Below are positions 16,708 to 25,254 of a stretch of 64,000 bases of DNA, one piece after another. The stretch is from Flavobacterium humidisoli (lineage in GTDB: Bacteria; Bacteroidota; Bacteroidia; Flavobacteriales; Flavobacteriaceae), in the NCBI RefSeq assembly GCF_023272795.1, contig NZ_CP096829.1, positions 1,798,001-1,862,000 of the forward strand, written 5' to 3'. The notes under the pieces are model-generated. The model did not search any database and had not been told where the DNA came from. It was given only the letters and a program-made list of their open reading frames with translations. The position numbers were made by a program, and so were the translations under genes. Every line of letters starts with the position of its first letter. The first letter of the stretch is position 1.

Positions 16708-17550
16708 TTATGGATTTACTTGTGCGCCTTCCCAGCCAATTATCGCCATTTTTCTCGTATTTCCCCACATATAACCGCCAAATATTCCAGAGGATTGGAT
16801 TACACGGTGACAAGGAATTAGGAACGCAACAGGATTACTGCCAATTGCAGTTCCAACGGCTCTCGATGCATTTGGTTTTTGAATTTGCTGCGCAATAGAA
16901 CCGTAAGAAGAAAGCTGTCCCATTGGGATTTTTAATAAAGTTTCCCAAACTTTCAGTTGAAAATCGGTTCCTTTTAAGTGCAGTTTTATTTCAGATAATT
17001 TGCTCCAATCGTTTTGGAAAATAAATAGTGCATTTTGCTGTACCAAATCTAGTTTTTGGGTAAAAGATGCATTTGGGAACTTATCTTTCAATGCAATAAG
17101 TCCAGCGATTTCATTTTCGGCGAAAGCCATAAAACAAACGCCTTTTGAAGTAGATGCAACAACAATATTCCCAAAAGGGCTTTCGGCAAAACTGTAATTG
17201 ATGGCTAGGTTTTTTCCGCCGTTTTTATATTCTGCAGGAGTCATTCCTTCGATATTGACAAATAGATCATGTAGTCGGCTAGTTCCAGAAAGTCCAGTTT
17301 CGAAAGCTGTTTCAGAAATAGTTGCGTGATTTTCTTTAAGCAGTTTTTTGGCGTGTTCAATGCTTGTATATTGCAAAAATTTCTTCGGACTTGTGCCTGC
17401 CCATTCACTAAAAAGTCTCTGAAAGTGAAACGGACTTAAGTGTACTTTTTCCGCAACCTCATCCAGATTGGGCTGATCTTTAAAATTTGCTTTGATATAA
17501 TCGATAGCTTCAGCAATACGATTATAATTAATGGTTTCTTGTGTGTTCAT
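16708..17550 (-). CDS. Ada-type regulator: AraC HTH plus O6-methylguanine methyltransferase
   Basis: 280 aa. An AraC-type double helix-turn-helix (about 1-105; LDEVAEKVHLSPFHFQRLF, then ISETAFETGLSG) is fused to a methylguanine-DNA methyltransferase domain (about 115-280). The acceptor Cys is C247 in IPCHRVIQ, and the domain has the expected YGSIAQQI and SRAVGTAIGSNP motifs. The N-terminal methylphosphotriester (zinc) domain of E. coli Ada is missing; a separate gene 860 bp downstream carries a similar zinc module. It probably both repairs O6-alkylguanine and regulates the alkylation group. How it senses damage without the fused domain is unclear. Confidence 0.9.
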   Translation of the reverse strand: MNTQETINYNRIAEAIDYIKANFKDQPNLDEVAEKVHLSPFHFQRLFSEWAGTSPKKFLQYTSIEHAKKLLKENHATISETAFETGLSGTSRLHDLFVNIEGMTPAEYKNGGKNLAINYSFAESPFGNIVVASTSKGVCFMAFAENEIAGLIALKDKFPNASFTQKLDLVQQNALFIFQNDWSKLSEIKLHLKGTDFQLKVWETLLKIPMGQLSSYGSIAQQIQKPNASRAVGTAIGSNPVAFLIPCHRVIQSSGIFGGYMWGNTRKMAIIGWEGAQVNP

Positions 17551-17636
17551 TTTTCTTCCATTTTATAAGGCAAAGATCGATTGGTTTTGGCAGGTATAAA
17601 ATCCGAAACTTGCGGAAATAGTTTTTTGCTTTTTTT

Positions 17637-17664
17637 GTTTCAAGTTTCAGGTTTCAAGTTCCAG
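17637..17664. repeat. heptad array, GTTTCAR word (4 units)
   Basis: Four 7-bp units (GTTTCAA/GTTTCAG alternating, last one GTTCCAG) in the gap between the SMR transporter stop and the Ada-type gene start. The same word recurs at 44817 and 45347. Confidence 0.8.
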
Positions 17665-17681
17665 CATAAATTGAAACCAAT

Positions 17682-18014
17682 TTAATGCGCTGTAGTTTTA
17701 GAAAATACATTAATAACAATCACGCCAATTACAATCAATGCAAGTCCAATAATAGCAGGCAAATCTGGAATTTCTTTAAAGAAAATAGCCCCGATTGCAG
17801 TAATTAAAACAATTCCAACGCCAGACCAAATGGCATATGCAAATCCCACAGGAATGGTTCTGATAGCAAAACTTAAAAAATAAAATGCACCGCAATAGCC
17901 AATAACTGTAATAATGCTCGGAATTAGTTTGGTGAATTCTTCAGACTTTTTTAATGCTGAAGTTGCAATGATTTCGAAGATTATGGCAACACCTAAAAAT
18001 AGAAAATTCTTCAT
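17682..18014 (-). CDS. SMR-family multidrug transporter (EmrE/QacE type)
   Basis: 110 aa with four membrane helices. The essential proton/substrate Glu is E14 in the first helix (AIIFEIIATSAL). The second and third helices carry GYCGAFYFLSFAIRTIPVG and AYAIWSGVGIVL, the SMR signature. As a dual-topology dimer it would export quaternary ammonium compounds, or guanidinium if it belongs to the Gdx branch, which the sequence alone does not settle. Monocistronic. Confidence 0.9.
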   Translation of the reverse strand: MKNFLFLGVAIIFEIIATSALKKSEEFTKLIPSIITVIGYCGAFYFLSFAIRTIPVGFAYAIWSGVGIVLITAIGAIFFKEIPDLPAIIGLALIVIGVIVINVFSKTTAH

Positions 18015-18053
18015 AGTTCACTTTTTTACAAAGGTAAACCTTAAAGCTGAAAA

Positions 18054-19133
18054 TTATTTAAGATTATCTGTTCTAGAAGAAACACTTATCAACTTATATC
18101 CGTTTTCTGTTCTTAGAAATTCGAAATGATCTTGCCCTCGGTCGGTTTGCTTTTTTGGATTGATTACAATATCCATTGTTGGATAAATCCAATCTTTAGA
18201 TTCATTACAATTGTTAAAATAAATGTCGTATTCGCTTGATTCAAAAATAAACTGATTTAATCCGCCAGAAGAAATAAAGTAATCTGCTTTTGGATTTTTA
18301 AGCTCCTGAAGTTTTAGTTTTAAATAGGTATAATTTTGATTAATGAATTTGGTTTTCGAAGCATTTATCCAACCGTCTGGTTCTTTCCAATAGGTGATTT
18401 TATCTAAGGTGTGTTTTTCTAAATTGGCTTTAGATAAATCCTTAAGGATAGTATTTTCTAACCAATATTTAAATTCTTTATCAAAATTTATGAAAGAATA
18501 ATATTGTCCATCAACTCCAAGAAAACTGTCTCTTGTTGGATCTTTGCTAGGTTCTTTTGACTTTTCTAAAGAATAAAAATTCAAATCATCATTATAAGAG
18601 AAGTTTTCAATCAGGACTTTGTTGTTGATATCGATTAAAAACTCTTTTCCTCCTTGCCAGAAAAAGTGTTCTCCATCTTGTTGTTTTTTGGCGTCTTTCA
18701 AAACCGTAATCATTCCGTTTCTTACTTTGGTTAAGGCGCTGTATTCTGCTGGAATTGCCATTTTTCCTTCGGCATTAAATACTCCCATTTTATCAGTTTT
18801 ACGATCTGTAAATCTTATAAAACCTTCGTTTTCGCAGTCTGGACCATTATCAAATACGTATAGGCTATCTTGCCCGACAATCTTTCCTTGTTTGGTTAAG
18901 TAATAGTTTTTCCAATTGCCATTTTCTTCTTCGGTAACGGCAATTATGTTTTCGAATTTGCGTGCAGTGGTAAAACCAGTAAATTTTGGTTCTATTTTGA
19001 TTATTCCGTTTTTGTCTTTAAAACCTGTTAATGTGGTATCCTTGTTGGGAAATGCAGTCCAGATATCATTGCTTTGAGCAAATACGAAAGAATTAAAAAG
19101 AAAGAATATAAAGAGGATAAGGATCTTTTTCAT
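18054..19133 (-). CDS. exported WG-repeat protein
   Basis: 359 aa from ATG 19133, chosen because it starts a clean signal peptide (MKKILILFIFFLFNSFVFAQ). The open frame extends 67 codons upstream through non-conserved sequence overlapping the next gene. WG-like repeats are visible (GFKDKNGIIKIEPKF, then MGVFNAEGKMAIPAEY), a structural repeat common in Bacteroidota exported proteins. The C-terminal half has no recognised domain. Function unknown. 10 bp downstream of the small zinc-ribbon gene, so probably co-transcribed. Confidence 0.75.
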   Translation of the reverse strand: MKKILILFIFFLFNSFVFAQSNDIWTAFPNKDTTLTGFKDKNGIIKIEPKFTGFTTARKFENIIAVTEEENGNWKNYYLTKQGKIVGQDSLYVFDNGPDCENEGFIRFTDRKTDKMGVFNAEGKMAIPAEYSALTKVRNGMITVLKDAKKQQDGEHFFWQGGKEFLIDINNKVLIENFSYNDDLNFYSLEKSKEPSKDPTRDSFLGVDGQYYSFINFDKEFKYWLENTILKDLSKANLEKHTLDKITYWKEPDGWINASKTKFINQNYTYLKLKLQELKNPKADYFISSGGLNQFIFESSEYDIYFNNCNESKDWIYPTMDIVINPKKQTDRGQDHFEFLRTENGYKLISVSSRTDNLK

Positions 19134-19143
19134 GAAAATGCAT

Positions 19144-19428
19144 TTATCGAATATGAACTTCTGTTTCGTTGTTTTTTGCTTCTTCAAAACAATCAGAACA
19201 TAACATTTTAAAATCGGCAAGAGATTGAAAAGTTTCTGTCCATTCTTCTTCATTATCCAAAAGATATTGTTCGCAAGAACCACACCAAGCAATTTGTGGA
19301 AGATCTTCCTCGGCTTCTGAATAGAAAAATCCAACTTGATTTCTTGAATCTATTGCAGTTGCGATATGAATGCAGGTAAAAGACATTTCTTTTGAGCCGT
19401 GTATGTCGCAGGAAATTTTTTCGATCAT
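19144..19428 (-). CDS. small zinc-ribbon-like protein
   Basis: 94 aa from ATG 19428 (MIEKISCDIHGSKEM). Three Cys/His groups suggest metal binding: CDIHG, WCGSC and LCSDC, with a further CIHI. Acidic overall and soluble. The family is unnamed to me; the layout resembles small zinc-ribbon proteins of the DUF type. Forms a pair with the WG-repeat gene. Confidence 0.65.
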   Translation of the reverse strand: MIEKISCDIHGSKEMSFTCIHIATAIDSRNQVGFFYSEAEEDLPQIAWCGSCEQYLLDNEEEWTETFQSLADFKMLCSDCFEEAKNNETEVHIR

Positions 19429-19517
19429 TTTTTGAGTTTTAAAAAGCTTTAAGTTCAAATTTAAAGCTATAAATTAAAAACCTTGCAAAGGTCTTGTTAA
19501 ATTAAATTGTTCTTAAT

Positions 19518-19640
19518 CTACGTGAGCGTGAGGGATAGGAGCAGGCTACCAAAGTAGCGCGGATAGCCCGACATAATTTAAGAAAAGGCCTCATGTACGC
19601 AAAGCATATTTAGGCCTTTTCTTAAATTATGGCACGCCCT
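19518..19640. repeat. dispersed Bacteroidota-type intergenic element with 20-bp perfect hairpin
   Basis: The element starts GAGCGTGAGGGATA, contains GCGGATAGCCCGAC, and then an inverted repeat whose two 20-bp arms (19572-19591 and 19612-19631) are perfectly complementary around a 20-nt loop, ending near GGCACGCCC. From memory, the flank words GAGGGATA and GGATAGCCCG recur between genes in many Flavobacterium and Chryseobacterium genomes with differing hairpins between them. I could not check this. It lies between two minus-strand genes and could also act as a terminator. Confidence 0.65.
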
Positions 19641-19662
19641 AATTATTTTGATTTTATTTCTT

Positions 19663-21981
19663 CTAAGGGTTGAATGATAATCCTACGCTGAAAAACAACC
19701 GTACTTTATCGATGTTATTTATCCATGAAGTATCGAAATGTATAGGGCCCAAAATAGACTGATAGGAAATTGCGGCGCCTCCAGATATTACTAGACTCGT
19801 CTCGATGTTATTGTCCCAATTTCCTTTTGGATTAAATACATGGTCTACATACTCGTTAAAGCTATCAAAACCGACAGTGGCAAGATTGAAATGTGGGGTA
19901 AGATAAATTTTCCCCATTAGATTGATTTGAGAAGCAAGTCTGATACCCATATATTGTGTAACATTCAGTTCGTCTTCATGGAGTCCGGCAAAGGAGAAGC
20001 GATTGCTGCCAGAACTTGGTATAATACCGCCTATGAAATATTTTGCAGCATAACCAAATCCTGAAAATGGAATGTCGTCATGTTTGAGTTTATCCTGAAA
20101 AATAAAATAAGAATCAAACCCTACGATTCCTGTAATTTTCTTTTTGATGGGCAATCTTTTTTCATAAGTTAAACCAAACTTGGTATAGCCATTTGTTGAG
20201 CCAGAAACATGTATTAAATCTGGATCAGAAAATGCGGCATTGAGATCGGTAAGAAATGACCGTGTCAGGTTTGATTTTATAATGGTTCCGTTTGTGGCAA
20301 AGAAAACTCTATCCATGTCATTATAAGAATAATGCAAGTTGAATTCGATGTTGTTAAAATTATAGTTGTTAATGCTTACAGAGTTAGGGTTGTATTCTCG
20401 GTCGTACTTTGGTTTTAGATTCGTGTAGGTATATTTTAGTCCAAAGCCTAAATAGCTTTTTAGAGAATTTATATTTCTGTTTACCTCATTGTTGAGTTCA
20501 AAAGTATTGTAGAGTATATTGTCTGATGCTTTGCCATTTATATAAATTTCTTGGCGCAGGAAAGCTCCATAAGCTTCAGTTGCCCACCACCATTCTCTAT
20601 GGCCTCCGAAATTTTTCTGATAATTGATTCTGGCTTTTGGCTGTTCGGCAATATCGGCAGTTATTAAAAGACGGGAAGCATCAGCCAAGATGTTTCTTCC
20701 TGTGTAGTTAAAAATTATTCCAACACCTCTATAAGTATCATAATGCACTGATGTATTTAGCTGGTTTTTGGCGCGTTCAAAACCAAACAATGTAATGCCC
20801 AATTTATCACTGTCTTTGATGAAATAACTGTATGTAATCTCATCAAAAAGATTGGTTCCCATTGCTCTGTTAATGCCTGCTATTAAATCTTTGGTTGTGT
20901 ATTTTACATGGGTTTTAAGATTGGCTCTTCCTACCACAAGGGGAAGATTTTCGGGGCTTATTTTTTTATAAACAATCGTATCTAGAACAAACTCATTGGG
21001 CATATCGGGCAATTTATGCGTTCGCTGTTGGAATCCTTTTAATTTTTCTGAAAGAGCAATTAAAGCAGGAAGATTTTGATTTGTTGCTATTTTTCCATCT
21101 TTGTGGATTTCGTTACTATCGGCAAAATCAGCTGTTGAGAAACGGAGATTGGGTAGGTGATCAATCAATATGTTGCATAAATCACGATTTGCAGGATTTT
21201 TAATGTTACTCGGAAACATACTGGTCTGCATTAATATGGTCATAAGATTATTTAGCTTATCTACAGGTTCCATTCCGCCTCCGACGTCACTTCCAATAAT
21301 AATGTCTGCGCCCATTTGTTTGGCAACATCCGTTGGGAAATTATTCAATACGCCACCGTCTACCAAAACGGTCTTTCCGTAAGGCATTGGCTTGAAGATA
21401 GCTGGTAGCGACATACTGGCGCGCATAGCGTAGGATAAACTTCCTTTGCTTAAAATAACTTCTTTTCCTTCTACCAAGTCTGTAGCCATGGCTCTAAAAG
21501 GAATTGAGAGACTGTCAAAATCTTTAACATTGTATACAGGGAAAGTTAATTCAGAAAGGTATTCTCTTAGATTTTGATCATTTAGCAGAGAACCAATGCT
21601 GTTAAGTTTTCCGTCTTTAACACCTATTCCGACCAAATACCGTTGAAATTCTCTTTTTTCTTCTGCACTTACAGATCTCAATGATTGGCCACCGCCTAAG
21701 AGTTTATCCCAATAAATATCTTTGGTAATTTTTTCTATACTGTCACCAGAATATCCCATTGCATATAAGCCACCTATAATGCTTCCCATACTGTTTCCGA
21801 CAATAAGGTCTGGAACGATGTGAAGAGAGTCCAATTTCTGTAAAAGAGGAATGTGTGCAATTCCTTTTGCGCCGCCACCGCTTAATACTAATACAACTTT
21901 AGGTTTTTTTTGCTGAGAAAAAATAATTTGTGGGAGACTTAGTAAAAATAAGAAGACGAATAAATAAGTTGATTTTTTCAA
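19663..21981 (-). CDS. patatin-like phospholipase with BamA-type beta-barrel
   Basis: About 772 aa if translation starts at TTG 21981, which gives a proper signal peptide (KKSTYLFVFLFLLSLP...FSQ). No ATG is available nearby: the frame is open 83 codons further upstream but that would run through a terminator hairpin and a heptad array. The patatin domain has the oxyanion motif SGGGAKG, the nucleophile Ser in GNSMGSI and the catalytic Asp in DGGVLNN. The C-terminal half (about 340 on) is an outer-membrane surface-antigen barrel. This is the PlpD-like type V secretion layout, here with barrel retained; the lipase may act at the outer membrane. Confidence 0.85.
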   Translation of the reverse strand: MKKSTYLFVFLFLLSLPQIIFSQQKKPKVVLVLSGGGAKGIAHIPLLQKLDSLHIVPDLIVGNSMGSIIGGLYAMGYSGDSIEKITKDIYWDKLLGGGQSLRSVSAEEKREFQRYLVGIGVKDGKLNSIGSLLNDQNLREYLSELTFPVYNVKDFDSLSIPFRAMATDLVEGKEVILSKGSLSYAMRASMSLPAIFKPMPYGKTVLVDGGVLNNFPTDVAKQMGADIIIGSDVGGGMEPVDKLNNLMTILMQTSMFPSNIKNPANRDLCNILIDHLPNLRFSTADFADSNEIHKDGKIATNQNLPALIALSEKLKGFQQRTHKLPDMPNEFVLDTIVYKKISPENLPLVVGRANLKTHVKYTTKDLIAGINRAMGTNLFDEITYSYFIKDSDKLGITLFGFERAKNQLNTSVHYDTYRGVGIIFNYTGRNILADASRLLITADIAEQPKARINYQKNFGGHREWWWATEAYGAFLRQEIYINGKASDNILYNTFELNNEVNRNINSLKSYLGFGLKYTYTNLKPKYDREYNPNSVSINNYNFNNIEFNLHYSYNDMDRVFFATNGTIIKSNLTRSFLTDLNAAFSDPDLIHVSGSTNGYTKFGLTYEKRLPIKKKITGIVGFDSYFIFQDKLKHDDIPFSGFGYAAKYFIGGIIPSSGSNRFSFAGLHEDELNVTQYMGIRLASQINLMGKIYLTPHFNLATVGFDSFNEYVDHVFNPKGNWDNNIETSLVISGGAAISYQSILGPIHFDTSWINNIDKVRLFFSVGLSFNP

Positions 21982-22099
21982 GTGTTTACTATTTAAGTAT
22001 TTGATAAATAGATTCTTATTTTGGTTATTAAAAGTAATCAGATATTTATAAAAGTACAATTTTTTGATAAAAATGTTTTGCCTGAAACATAAAAACAGA

Positions 22100-22132
22100 A
22101 AACCCGATAGGCTTTTAAAACCTATCGGGTTT
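22100..22132 (-). terminator. ahcY terminator
   Basis: Perfect 12-bp stem AAACCCGATAGG / CCTATCGGGTTT with a 9-nt loop, followed on the minus strand by TTTTCTGTTTTT. Confidence 0.88.
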
Positions 22133-22146
22133 GAAATATGTATTAA

Positions 22147-22174
22147 AAATCTAAGATCTACAATCTTAAATCTA
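22147..22174. repeat. heptad array, AATCTNA word (4 units)
   Basis: Four 7-bp units built on AATCTNA/GATCTA lie between the ahcY stop and its terminator, that is, inside the ahcY 3' untranslated region. The word is close to that of the polA 3' array (56328). Confidence 0.75.
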
Positions 22175-22180
22175 AATTTA

Positions 22181-23497
22181 TTAATATCTGTAGTATTCTG
22201 GTTTGAATGGACCTTGAACCTCAACACCAATATAAGCAGCTTGATCTTCTCTTAAAACTTCAAGTTCAACGCCTAATTTAGCTAAGTGTAAAGCCGCAAC
22301 TTTTTCATCTAAATGTTTTGGTAACATGTAAACTTCATTTTTGTAAGCTGCGCTGTTGTTCCATAATTCGATTTGAGCTAAAGTCTGGTTTGTAAATGAG
22401 TTACTCATTACAAAACTTGGGTGACCAGTAGCACAACCTAAGTTAACTAAACGACCTTCAGCCAAGATGATGATATCTTTTCCGTTGATGTTGTATTTGT
22501 CAACCTGAGGTTTGATTTCGATTTTAGACGCACCGTGGTTTTTGTTTAACCAAGCCATGTCGATTTCGTTATCGAAGTGACCGATGTTACAAACAACCGT
22601 TTTATCTTTCATTTGTTCGAAGTGCTCTCCAAGAACGATATCTTTATTTCCTGTAGTTGTAATGATGATATCAGCGTTAGCAATTACAGTGTTTAATTTT
22701 TTAACTTCATAACCGTCCATTGCAGCTTGTAAAGCACAAATTGGATCGATTTCAGTAACTGTTACAATAGAACCAGCACCTCTAAAAGAAGCAGCAGTTC
22801 CTTTTCCAACATCACCGTATCCACAAACGATTACTCTTTTTCCAGCTAACATTAAGTCAGTTGCACGACGTACAGCATCTACAGCAGATTCTTTACATCC
22901 GTATTTGTTATCAAATTTAGATTTAGTAACAGAATCATTAATGTTGATTGCAGGCATTGGTAAAGTTCCAGCTTTTACTCTTTCATAAAGTCTGTGAACA
23001 CCAGTTGTAGTTTCTTCAGAAAGACCTTTAATTCCAGGAACTAATTCTGGGTAACGATCAATAACCATATTAGTTAAATCTCCACCATCATCCAAAATCA
23101 TGTTCAATGGTTTTCTGTCTTCACCAAAGAATAAAGTTTGCTCAATACACCAGTCAAATGACTCTTCGTCAAGACCTTTCCAAGCGTAAACTGAAATTCC
23201 AGCAGCGGCAATAGCTGCAGCAGCTTGATCTTGAGTAGAGAAAATGTTACAAGAAGACCAAGTAACCTCTGCACCAAGCGCAATTAAAGTTTCGATCAAA
23301 ACAGCAGTTTGAATCGTCATGTGCAAGCATCCAGCAATACGAGCACCTTTTAATGGTTGTTCGTCTTTGTATTCAGCGCGAAGTGCCATTAAACCTGGCA
23401 TTTCAGCTTCAGCTAGTTCAATTTCTTTTCTTCCCCAAGCCGCTAGAGAAATGTCTTTTACTTTATAAGCCACGTAAGGCGTAGTTGTAGTACTCAT
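22181..23497 (-). CDS. ahcY: S-adenosylhomocysteine hydrolase
   Basis: 438 aa, full length for the family. It splits S-adenosylhomocysteine into adenosine and homocysteine and so removes the product inhibitor of methyltransferases. The Rossmann NAD site reads [19 protein letters not shown]. The substrate region has [14 protein letters not shown], and the C-terminus ends [10 protein letters not shown] with the conserved Lys/Tyr used to close the NAD site. Cytosolic. Transcribed alone with a promoter-like element 34 bp upstream and a strong terminator. Confidence 0.97.
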   Translation of the reverse strand: MSTTTTPYVAYKVKDISLAAWGRKEIELAEAEMPGLMALRAEYKDEQPLKGARIAGCLHMTIQTAVLIETLIALGAEVTWSSCNIFSTQDQAAAAIAAAGISVYAWKGLDEESFDWCIEQTLFFGEDRKPLNMILDDGGDLTNMVIDRYPELVPGIKGLSEETTTGVHRLYERVKAGTLPMPAININDSVTKSKFDNKYGCKESAVDAVRRATDLMLAGKRVIVCGYGDVGKGTAASFRGAGSIVTVTEIDPICALQAAMDGYEVKKLNTVIANADIIITTTGNKDIVLGEHFEQMKDKTVVCNIGHFDNEIDMAWLNKNHGASKIEIKPQVDKYNINGKDIIILAEGRLVNLGCATGHPSFVMSNSFTNQTLAQIELWNNSAAYKNEVYMLPKHLDEKVAALHLAKLGVELEVLREDQAAYIGVEVQGPFKPEYYRY

Positions 23498-23530
23498 TTA
23501 TATTATATTTGTATAATTGTAAATTTTTTG

Positions 23531-23538
23531 CAAATTTA
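23531..23538 (-). promoter_or_regulatory. -7 element of the ahcY promoter
   Basis: TAAATTTG on the minus strand, matching the Bacteroidota TANNTTTG consensus, 34 bp before the ahcY start. The -33 TTG is not obvious, so the call is moderate. Confidence 0.45.
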
Positions 23539-23674
23539 CGGAATAGGTTTTTAATTTTAGTAATTTCTATAAGATTTGTGAAATCTTTAATTTCTTAATC
23601 TTTAGAACATTAGTTTCTGAATCGATTTAAACTATATAAGTGATACAAGTTCATTTAAAAAAATCTTAAACGAT

Positions 23675-23682
23675 TACCTTTG
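23675..23682 (+). promoter_or_regulatory. possible -7 element for the phosphopantetheinyl transferase gene
   Basis: TACCTTTG fits TANNTTTG and would leave a leader of about 125 nt. No TTG at the expected -33 distance. The 313-bp gap 23498-23810 otherwise holds the ahcY promoter and one heptad array. Confidence 0.4.
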
Positions 23683-23772
23683 CTGTTAATTGCTTATATT
23701 TACTAATACATTTTTAACCCAGCATTTATATCTTCTTAAATGACTTATAGGGTTTAGTAATCAAGAAAATAA

Positions 23773-23800
23773 TTTATCATTCACCATTCATAATTTACAA
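23773..23800. repeat. heptad array, TTYAYNA word (4 units)
   Basis: Four 7-bp units (TTTATCA to TTTACAA) end 10 bp before the start codon of the phosphopantetheinyl transferase gene. Confidence 0.65.
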
Positions 23801-23810
23801 CTAAAAAGTA

Positions 23811-24461
23811 ATGCCTTTATTTCAGACCATACAATTCAATGAAACGACTAAAATTTTAATCTGGGAAATCACAGAACCTCTCGAAGAATTGTTGAGTAAA
23901 GTGGTGTTAAAAGAAAAAACACAAAAGAGATTGGACGGAATGAAATCTCAAATGCATCAGCGTGCTTTTTTGAGTGTTCGTATGTTGATTCAGGAAATGG
24001 GTTTTACCGATAAAGATCTGCATTATGATGAGTTTGGAAAACCTTATTTCGATTGTCATAATCATATTTCAATTACGCATTCGTACCATTTTGCAGCAAT
24101 TATTATAAGCCACGAAAAGGTTGGAATCGACATGGAATTGCAGCGAGAAAAAATCCAGAGAATTGCAGATAAATTCACAGACTTTGAAACTAATTATTTA
24201 GATTCTTCATCTATAGAAGAATACATAAAAAAACTTACCGTAATCTGGGGTGCCAAAGAGGCGATCTTTAAAATCAGAAATGAAAAAGGGATCAGTTTTA
24301 AAGATCATATTAATGTGAGCAACTTTTCTTTAGGAGAAACCCAAACGCAGGCAAGTCTTCATTTTGATAATTTGATTAAGGATTTTGATGTTCATTACGA
24401 AGAAATCAAATCGGATAATTTTGAGGGTAAGTTTACTTTGGTTTATGCTTTTGAAAAATAG
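23811..24461 (+). CDS. 4'-phosphopantetheinyl transferase (Sfp-type)
   Basis: 216 aa. It transfers the phosphopantetheine arm of CoA to carrier proteins. The two family motifs are present: VGIDMELQREKIQRIADKF (Mg-binding Asp and Glu) and WGAKEAIFK (the WxxKEAxxK motif). A conserved ISITHSYHF precedes them. Size and motifs fit Sfp/AcpT-type enzymes, not the short AcpS. No carrier-protein gene is adjacent, so the substrate cannot be named. Confidence 0.9.
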   Translation: MPLFQTIQFNETTKILIWEITEPLEELLSKVVLKEKTQKRLDGMKSQMHQRAFLSVRMLIQEMGFTDKDLHYDEFGKPYFDCHNHISITHSYHFAAIIISHEKVGIDMELQREKIQRIADKFTDFETNYLDSSSIEEYIKKLTVIWGAKEAIFKIRNEKGISFKDHINVSNFSLGETQTQASLHFDNLIKDFDVHYEEIKSDNFEGKFTLVYAFEK

Positions 24462-24471
24462 ATTCTAATCT

Positions 24472-24492
24472 CAGTTGACAGTTTTCAGTTTA
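24472..24492. repeat. heptad array, CAGTTNN word (3 units)
   Basis: Three 7-bp units beginning CAGTT fill the gap between two convergent genes and include the stop codon of the truncated hemoglobin gene (24490-24492). Confidence 0.6.
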
Positions 24493-24888
24493 AACTTCAC
24501 TTTCCTTTTGTCGGTGCTGAAACATACTCATGTATAAAAAAGTGCTCATTTTTCGAGCGCGTCTTTTAAGTGTTTCGGCATTTTCACCTTCAAAATGTTC
24601 ATCAATAGTTTGAAACCAATGATTCAACCAGATTCCGAATTCGTTTGTTGTGATTTTTTCATCAAAATGACCATCAACTTCATTATGAACCGCATGAGGG
24701 TTTCCTTTGTATTTGCGAACGCCAAATAAATTGGTTTCCCAAAAATCAGTTAGTTTTTCGAGATGCGCGTCCCAATCAGAAATCATTTCATTAAAATAAA
24801 AGCCGATTTCTTTATCGGCTCTTATTTTAGCATAAAACTGATGCACTAAAAAAGATACATCGGTTCTATTTTCTATTTGTTTTTTCAT
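24490..24888 (-). CDS. group III truncated hemoglobin
   Basis: 132 aa. Features of the TrHb3 class are FYAKIRADKEIGFYFNE at the B/C helices, the W in LTDFWETNLFG, and the proximal His in GNPHAVHNEV. The function of group III globins is poorly known; they are linked to oxygen or nitric-oxide chemistry. It overlaps the upstream 95-aa membrane protein gene by 4 nt, and a Crp/Fnr regulator is next, which suggests a redox- or NO-responsive unit. Confidence 0.9.
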   Translation of the reverse strand: MKKQIENRTDVSFLVHQFYAKIRADKEIGFYFNEMISDWDAHLEKLTDFWETNLFGVRKYKGNPHAVHNEVDGHFDEKITTNEFGIWLNHWFQTIDEHFEGENAETLKRRARKMSTFLYMSMFQHRQKESEV

Positions 24889-25172
24889 AGTATAAAACTA
24901 TTCAAAAGTATAAAAAACAAGCTCAAAACTGCGCTTGCAATAATAAAGTTAAAAACTGTTTTATGCTTCATCTGTGCTAATATAGAAGTGTTTGCGAAAA
25001 CACAAGCTAAAACGATAATAGCAAGCTGAATCATTTGCGGGATAGAAGTTCCGTTTGCTAAAACGTACATAGCTGCAGCGCCTCCTAAACAGCTTTGTCC
25101 AATTACTGCCATTGCAGCAGAACCCATATAATTTCTATTGAAAATGTCGAATGTTGTTTGGTATAGTGTCAT
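24885..25172 (-). CDS. small three-helix membrane protein
   Basis: 95 aa. Three hydrophobic segments are visible: AAMAVIGQSCLGGAAAMYVL, IQLAIIVLACVFANTSIL and FNFIIASAVLSLFFILL. No recognised family. It is translationally coupled (4-nt overlap) to the truncated hemoglobin, and an 82-bp gap separates it from the Crp/Fnr gene on the same strand. Likely part of a stress-responsive unit with the globin; the role is unknown. Confidence 0.75.
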   Translation of the reverse strand: MTLYQTTFDIFNRNYMGSAAMAVIGQSCLGGAAAMYVLANGTSIPQMIQLAIIVLACVFANTSILAQMKHKTVFNFIIASAVLSLFFILLNSFIL

Positions 25173-25254
25173 GATATTCAGTTTTTTATATCAACAAAAT
25201 TACGGCTACAATAGTAATTCATTTTATGACTTTAATCATAAAAAGGAAATTTTT

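Noticed and set aside
19518..19640. tRNA or tmRNA-like gene
   Set aside because: No cloverleaf, no CCA end, no anticodon stem; structure is a single long hairpin with repeat-type flanks.
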